Shown: in pieces, positions 12,323 to 13,499 of the stretch
Position numbering within the stretch: the first letter of the stretch is position 1
Layout: every line of letters starts with the position of its first letter
Notes under the pieces: model-generated
Databases searched by the model: none
Seen by the model: the letters and a program-made list of their open reading frames with translations, nothing else
What the model was told of the DNA's origin: nothing
Assembly: GCA_910587225.1 (NCBI GenBank)
Contig: CAJULT010000016.1
Span: forward strand, 1-13,499
Direction: 5' to 3'
DNA: 13,499 nt
From: an uncultured Christensenellaceae bacterium
GTDB taxonomy: Bacteria > Bacillota > Clostridia > Christensenellales > UBA1242
Program-made: the position numbers and the translations under genes

Positions 12323-12331
12323 TCATATAAA
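12302..12331 (+). promoter_or_regulatory. Possible murC promoter giving a leaderless transcript
   Basis: TATAAA (12326-12331) ends five bases before the murC ATG, with TTAACG (12302-12307) 18 bases upstream as a weak -35 box. No ribosome site is present before the ATG. The -35 region overlaps the weak hairpin. Confidence 0.35.
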
Positions 12332-12336
12332 TATAC

Positions 12337-13499
12337 ATGACAAATTACGATTATTTCTTTATCGGCGTTGGCGGAATAAGTATGTCAGCGCTTTGTGAAC
12401 TTCTTTATAGAAAAGGGCTGAAAGTCGGTGGGAGCGACTGCAAAAAAAGCGGGCAGACAAAATATCTCGCTTCGCTTGGCATTGATATTTTTTATAAACC
12501 AAACTTAAAAGCGATTGAAAGAGCGGAGGTTATCGTAGTAAGTTCGGCAATTTCGCAAGAGGATCAGCAGCTTTTGTATGCTCAAAAGTTAGGCAAAAAA
12601 ATATTATCGCGCGGTCAGCTTTTAGGACAAGTATCACAAGAGTATAAAAATGTGATAGCTGTCAGCGGTGCGCATGGCAAGACTACTACAACCGCTCTTA
12701 TTGCACATATTTTTATAAGCGCGGGACTAAATCCAACTGTCCATATAGGCGGGGTAATTCAAGGGCAAAAAAGTAGTCTTATTAATGGCGTAAATGATTA
12801 CTTTATTACTGAGGCTTGTGAATATAAAGACAACTTTTTATCACTAAATCCAAGCTTTGCTGTTATTTTGAATATTGAACCTGAACACCTTGACTATTTT
12901 AAGACTTTTGAGAATGTTAAAAAGTCCTTTATTAAGTTTAGTGAGCAAAGTGAACATTTTATTGCTCAAAACGCATTATTTGAGCAGAAACTATTTCATA
13001 AAGAGGGACAGCGGCTGGGAAAGGATTGGAGCTATAAAAACTACCAAGAGAATAGCGGGGGGCTAAGTTTTGAATGTCTTCATAATGGGCAACTTTATAT
13101 GAAAGTGAAATGCCCTTTGCATGGCGAGCATAACGCCGGTAATATTTTATCAGCTATTTCAGCGGCCACATATTATGGTATTGATAAGAAAAAAATAGCT
13201 GCTGCGCTTAGCACTTTCAAAGGGGTGGGACGGCGCTTTGAAAAGCACAAGTTTTATAATGGCAGCAGTTTGATTTTTGACTATGCACATCATCCAACCG
13301 AAATTAAATGTTCGATAGCCAGCGTGAAAAAATTTTGCAAAGGGAAATTGATTGTAATTTTTCAGCCGCATACTTATAGTAGAACTGTAAAATTTTTCGA
13401 TGACTTTTTATCATGCTTTAAGGGGGCGGATGAACTTATAATTTTTAAAACTTATCCAGCTCGCGAAAAATATGTCAAAGCGGGGAGTGGAAAAACTTT
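12337..13499 (+). CDS. murC: UDP-N-acetylmuramate--L-alanine ligase MurC, 3' truncated by window
   Basis: The frame opens at ATG 12337 and stays open to the window end, giving 387 residues of an expected 440-460. MurC adds L-alanine to UDP-MurNAc with ATP, the first amino-acid step of peptidoglycan precursor synthesis in the cytoplasm. In order there are the Rossmann-type UDP site GVGGISMSAL (10-19), the ATP P-loop SGAHGKTTTT (110-119), the ACEYKDNFLSLNP segment (160-172), LNIEPEHLDYF (178-188), GVGRRFE (296-302), DYAHHPTEI (315-323), FQPHTYSRT (342-350) and YPARE (373-377). These MurC hallmarks separate it from MurD, MurE and MurF. The central domain is a little shorter than usual around 205-245. 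Upstream there is no Shine-Dalgarno site; a TATAAA ends five bases before the ATG. It follows the unknown membrane protein by 44 bases on the same strand. Confidence 0.96.
   Translation, partial: MTNYDYFFIGVGGISMSALCELLYRKGLKVGGSDCKKSGQTKYLASLGIDIFYKPNLKAIERAEVIVVSSAISQEDQQLLYAQKLGKKILSRGQLLGQVSQEYKNVIAVSGAHGKTTTTALIAHIFISAGLNPTVHIGGVIQGQKSSLINGVNDYFITEACEYKDNFLSLNPSFAVILNIEPEHLDYFKTFENVKKSFIKFSEQSEHFIAQNALFEQKLFHKEGQRLGKDWSYKNYQENSGGLSFECLHNGQLYMKVKCPLHGEHNAGNILSAISAATYYGIDKKKIAAALSTFKGVGRRFEKHKFYNGSSLIFDYAHHPTEIKCSIASVKKFCKGKLIVIFQPHTYSRTVKFFDDFLSCFKGADELIIFKTYPAREKYVKAGSGKT

Noticed and set aside
1..13499. CRISPR array, insertion sequence, phage genes, toxin-antitoxin pair, tRNA or rRNA
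   Set aside because: No regularly spaced repeats, transposase or integrase motifs, small paired toxin genes or tRNA-like cloverleaf were seen on either strand.

Overview
The window reads as an ordinary chromosomal segment of an AT-rich, Gram-positive-type bacterium of the Clostridia. The support for this is Shine-Dalgarno sites of the AGGAGG type, sigma-A-like promoters, a DegV protein, a MinD/MinE pair, a clostridial-type two-cluster ferredoxin, half-size TauE/SafE proteins and a secreted modular protein with a Gram-positive signal peptide. TGA and TAA both act as stops, so the standard code applies. I would guess an uncultured gut lineage, but the sequence alone does not prove it. No phage, IS, CRISPR, tRNA or rRNA was seen.

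Layout: 1-283 is the 3' end of tsaB (tRNA t6A synthesis). 363-860 encodes a small protein with two zinc-ribbon repeats and a very acidic tail. 861-1146 is non-coding. It holds three hairpin terminators and a short repeat occurring twice directly and once inverted. 1147-4326 (minus) encodes a large secreted protein with about four beta-sandwich modules, one transmembrane segment and a cytoplasmic coiled coil. 4419-5251 (plus) encodes two half-size TauE/SafE permeases that overlap by four bases. 5300-9367 is a compact operon with its own promoter and terminator: ferredoxin, a Ppx/GppA-like protein, an HtrA-like protease and an MreB-like protein. 9505-10535 is minD-minE. 10627-11466 (minus) is a DegV-family gene. 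11633-12292 encodes an unrecognised membrane protein. 12337 to the window end is the 5' part of murC.

How the genes fit together: the middle of the window concerns the cell envelope and cell geometry. It has an actin-fold MreB relative, MinD/MinE, a surface-exposed HtrA protease and the peptidoglycan precursor ligase MurC. The most unusual part is the four-gene operon. It combines two actin-fold (ASKHA) proteins whose phosphate-binding motifs have both lost their key acidic residue, a protease with an intact triad, and a ferredoxin translationally coupled to the first actin-fold protein. It is followed by a MinDE pair with no minC beside it and a MinE that lacks the usual N-terminal membrane-binding segment. 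I present this as the best candidate for an undescribed functional unit. The functional link between the members is inference from gene order.
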